DNA of 64,000 bases, from the NCBI GenBank assembly GCA_011389865.1, contig JAABTL010000001.1:186001-250000 (forward strand). Reading direction: 5' to 3'. This stretch comes from Trueperaceae bacterium. GTDB lineage: Bacteria > Deinococcota > Deinococci > Deinococcales > Trueperaceae. The position numbers and the translations under genes were made by a program. The notes under the pieces are model-generated. The model was given only the letters and a program-made list of their open reading frames with translations. It made no database searches and was not told the DNA's origin. The stretch's first letter is position 1. Every line of letters begins with the position of its first letter. Of this stretch, positions 61,919 through 64,000 are shown in pieces.

Positions 61919-63868
61919 TCAGTCTAGCGGCGGGAGCCCTTCGAGGGTGTCGGCGCTGCTGACCAGCGTGCGACCGCCACGCTCCAGCTGCACGGTCAGG
62001 GTCTCGCCGTCGTCGCGCAGCTCCTCGCCGCTCAGCGCGTCGGTCCAGGTTCCCGTCACGCCGCAGCGGCCGACCGGCAGCACCACGCGGCCGCCGACGC
62101 GATGCGTGACGACGAGGACGGCCCCATCGCGGTGGACCCGGGCGAACGCGTGCGCGTCGCCCTCGGCGAGGAGCGGGCGGTAGCGGCCGCGGGCCAGCGC
62201 GGGGTGACGGCGCCGTAGGTGCGCCAGCCGCCGGATCGTTCGGTGGATCCGCCGGTCCCAGCGCGCCTCGTCCCAGGGGAAGGGGCGGCGGTTGTCCGGG
62301 TCCTCTCCGCCCTCGAGGCCGATCTCGTCCCCGTAGTAGACGCACGGCACCCCGACGTAGCCGAACAGCGCGTGGTGGGCCGCGAGGAAGGCGTCGCGGT
62401 CGCCGCGGACGCGCGTGAGGAAGCGGGGCACGTCGTGCGAGGAGAGCAGGTTGAACTGCGACAGCGCGATCGGCCACGGCAGCCGCGAACGAACCCGCGT
62501 GAGCCGATGCTCGAGTTCGGCCGCGTCGCAGCGTTCCGGGTCGCCGCGGAAGTCCACGCCGGCCCAGAACGCCAGCATCGGGCGCAGGAAACCGGCGTAG
62601 TTCATGGCACCGTCCTCCTGGTCCCCCTGGAGCCACGCGGTGGCGTCGAAGAAGTGCTCACCGAGCACGTACGCATCGCGGCGTTCCTCGCGGATCGCTC
62701 GTCGGATGGCGCGCACGTGCTCGGCGTTCGCCGCCGCGCCCTCGCCCTCGCCGAGCATGTGGATGACGTCGAGTCGCCAGCCGTCGATGCGCCACGGGGG
62801 ACGCAACCAGCGCCGCAGGATCGCCGCATCGCCGCCATACACGTCGTGGCGCACGGCGCCCGACGCGAAGTCGAGGACCGGCAGCGACCGCACGCCCGCC
62901 CAGCCGACGTAGCTCTCCGGGTCGGCCGGGTCGCGGAACACGTAGCGCTCGCGGTGCGGTGAGGCGGGGTCGGCGAAGGCGCCGAGCGGCTCGGCGACCC
63001 CCGCCCGGTCGAACCACGGGTGTCGGTCGCTGGTGTGGTTGACGACGGCGTCGAGCACGACGCGCACGTCGCGGCGACGCATCTCGGCGAGCAGTCGCTC
63101 GAGCGCGGGCTCGCCCCCCAGGTGGGGGTCGACACGACCGTAATCGACGGTGTCGTAGCGGTGGCTCGAAGGGCTCGCGAAGATCGGGTTGAGGTACAGC
63201 GTCGAGGCGCCGAGGTCGACGACGTGGTCGAGTCCCTCACGGACGCCGTCGAGGTCGCCGCCGAAGAACTCGCGCGCGCCCATGCCACGGGTCGGCAGGT
63301 CGTCCCAGGCGCGCCGCACGATCGGCCGGCCGTCGACCTCCCAGGCGCCGTCTCGTGGGTCGTTCGCCGGGTCGCCGTTGCGGAAGCGGTCGGGGAAGAC
63401 CTGGTACGCGACCCGCGGCCAGATCCACGCCGCCGGCTCGTAGCCGGCGACATGGCGGAAGTGGTGCTGCGGGTCGGGCTCACCCGGATGCAGGCCGTCG
63501 GCGGCGAGCCACAGCTGATGGTCGTCGAAGACGAAGCGGAACGCGTAGCGGGTGGTCGCCTCGTGCGTCGCGATCGCCGTCTCGGTGACCCAACACGTCC
63601 AGCCGCGTTCGTCCGGCCCCCACTCGACGCGCAGTGGGGTCAGCCGTTCCTCGTGGTGGGGCTCGCTCCGGAGCCACGCGCTCCGCGGGACGGGGCCGCG
63701 GGTCAGCACCCGCAGCCGCAAGCGGTCGCCGAGGTCGTCGAGGAGGTCCTCGACGGGCGTGTGGTCAGCGTCGAACGCGTTCGCGTCGCCGGCGTCGAAC
63801 GCTATCGCGTCGCCGGCGTCGGACGCGCCCGTGCCCGCGGGCACGGGGTCGGCGGGGAGGTCGGCCAT
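61919..63868 (-). CDS. GH13 alpha-amylase family (maltodextrin glucosidase/neopullulanase-like)
   Basis: 649 aa, no signal peptide. An amino-terminal CBM34-like beta domain (about 45-125), then GH13: VAYQVFPDRFRNGDP, LDAVVNHTSD, GWRLDVIHML (nucleophile Asp), YVLGEHFF (acid Glu) and LLSSHDVPR (Asp). This set fits intracellular maltodextrin or cyclodextrin degradation, consistent with glgP nearby. Residues 15-36 are DAGDA repeats from a 24-bp tandem. Leaderless ATG 63868. Confidence 0.9.
   Translation of the reverse strand: MADLPADPVPAGTGASDAGDAIAFDAGDANAFDADHTPVEDLLDDLGDRLRLRVLTRGPVPRSAWLRSEPHHEERLTPLRVEWGPDERGWTCWVTETAIATHEATTRYAFRFVFDDHQLWLAADGLHPGEPDPQHHFRHVAGYEPAAWIWPRVAYQVFPDRFRNGDPANDPRDGAWEVDGRPIVRRAWDDLPTRGMGAREFFGGDLDGVREGLDHVVDLGASTLYLNPIFASPSSHRYDTVDYGRVDPHLGGEPALERLLAEMRRRDVRVVLDAVVNHTSDRHPWFDRAGVAEPLGAFADPASPHRERYVFRDPADPESYVGWAGVRSLPVLDFASGAVRHDVYGGDAAILRRWLRPPWRIDGWRLDVIHMLGEGEGAAANAEHVRAIRRAIREERRDAYVLGEHFFDATAWLQGDQEDGAMNYAGFLRPMLAFWAGVDFRGDPERCDAAELEHRLTRVRSRLPWPIALSQFNLLSSHDVPRFLTRVRGDRDAFLAAHHALFGYVGVPCVYYGDEIGLEGGEDPDNRRPFPWDEARWDRRIHRTIRRLAHLRRRHPALARGRYRPLLAEGDAHAFARVHRDGAVLVVTHRVGGRVVLPVGRCGVTGTWTDALSGEELRDDGETLTVQLERGGRTLVSSADTLEGLPPLD
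61921..61926 (-). promoter_or_regulatory. -10 box TAGACT, leaderless patatin gene
   Basis: Ends 6 bases before ATG 61914 and overlaps the stop TGA of the amylase gene by one base. Confidence 0.6.
63768..63826 (-). repeat. 24-bp in-frame repeat in the amylase amino end
   Basis: Copies at 63768 and 63792 plus a partial third, encoding DAGDA-type units. Confidence 0.75.
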
Positions 63869-63875
63869 GCGCCGC

Positions 63876-63881
63876 AGCCTA
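63876..63881 (-). promoter_or_regulatory. -10 box TAGGCT, leaderless amylase gene
   Basis: Ends 7 bases before ATG 63868. It lies just beyond the stop of the partial gene at the right edge. Confidence 0.6.
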
Positions 63882-63892
63882 CCCGCCGCCGC

Positions 63893-64000
63893 TCACTCCG
63901 CGGGCGGCACCGCCAGCGCGACCTCGACCGTGCGCGTGTCACCGTTGCGCCACACCTCCAGCGTGACCGTGTCCCCCGCATCCTTGGCGAACACGATGCG
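63893..64000 (-). CDS. Carboxyl end of a PDZ-domain protease (HtrA/Deg-like), partial
   Basis: The last 35 residues, RIVFAKDAGDTVTLEVWRNG and on to TVEVALAVPPAE, match the end of a PDZ domain of the type that closes HtrA/DegP proteases (PGDTVTLEVWRNG motif). The gene continues beyond the right edge on the minus strand. Confidence 0.65.
   Translation of the reverse strand, partial: RIVFAKDAGDTVTLEVWRNGDTRTVEVALAVPPAE

Overview
The window is about 70 percent G+C or more and densely coded (no gap above 300 bases). It looks like a chromosomal core region of a Deinococcota bacterium, most likely a Trueperaceae-like or deep Deinococcus relative. That assignment is inference from four signs. Many start codons sit 5 to 10 bases after a TANNNT -10 box (26 cases listed), the leaderless-gene arrangement known from Deinococcus. 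Menaquinone synthesis uses futalosine-route genes. The IF3 amino terminus and several starts look Deinococcus-like. House-keeping proteins include class 2 dihydroorotate dehydrogenase, RicT and a DUF512 radical-SAM protein. No 16S gene, phage, insertion sequence or CRISPR array is present; the only RNA gene found is tRNA-Asp(GTC).

Layout. 1-6.2 kb: cobalamin adenosyltransferase, pyrD with an SDR, a histidine phosphatase coupled to scpA, and typA. 6.2-9.9 kb: glutaredoxin-like protein, menaquinone methyltransferase (menG) followed by two little-known genes, and mqnD. 10-11.4 kb: infC-rpmI-rplT with a rare ATC start and a terminator. 11.4-19.7 kb: hydroxyacid dehydrogenase/hisD divergent pair, the dxr-M50/CBS-rseP-glycosyltransferase block, and a CBS/ACT protein with an S4 protein. 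19.7-23.7 kb: aldo/keto reductase operon and a GH13-like enzyme resembling glucosylglycerol hydrolase. 23.7-28.8 kb: the most accessory-looking part, a large SARP/STAND ATPase regulator, a secreted subtilase and a second small SARP regulator. 28.8-33.5 kb: cdaA-cdaR-def-fmt-der on the minus strand, all start/stop overlapped, linking c-di-AMP synthesis to translation and ribosome assembly. 33.6-38.2 kb: prfB with a programmed +1 frameshift, a phosphoesterase, ygfZ-like, a free B12-binding subunit and a LysM/M23 peptidase.

38.3-43.8 kb: coiled-coil zinc-ribbon protein, HDAC-like deacetylase, DUF512 protein, MBL hydrolase and a UbiA prenyltransferase behind a small leaderless ORF. 43.9-48.3 kb: tRNA-Asp with a consensus promoter and terminator, Lon-N domain protein, truD, and a large VWA membrane protein whose end overlaps truD antiparallel. 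48.4-52.7 kb: histidine kinase, rnhB-ricT, holB and a phosphoesterase. 52.8-63.9 kb: PEGA-domain envelope protein, possible barrel protein, glucan phosphorylase, 6-phosphogluconolactonase, HD protein, two signal peptidases in tandem, patatin phospholipase, GH13 amylase. The right edge cuts a PDZ-type protease end; the left edge cuts the start of a minus-strand gene.

Themes: menaquinone (menG, mqnD, UbiA), envelope proteolysis and export (two M50 proteases, two signal peptidases, subtilase, HtrA-like end), alpha-glucan use (glgP, GH13, pgl), B12 chemistry (adenosyltransferase, B12 subunit), translation. Genes are packed by ATGA, GTGA and TGATG overlaps, and several stop codons share bases with the -10 box of the next gene. 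Calls rest on motif recognition by eye; no search was run.
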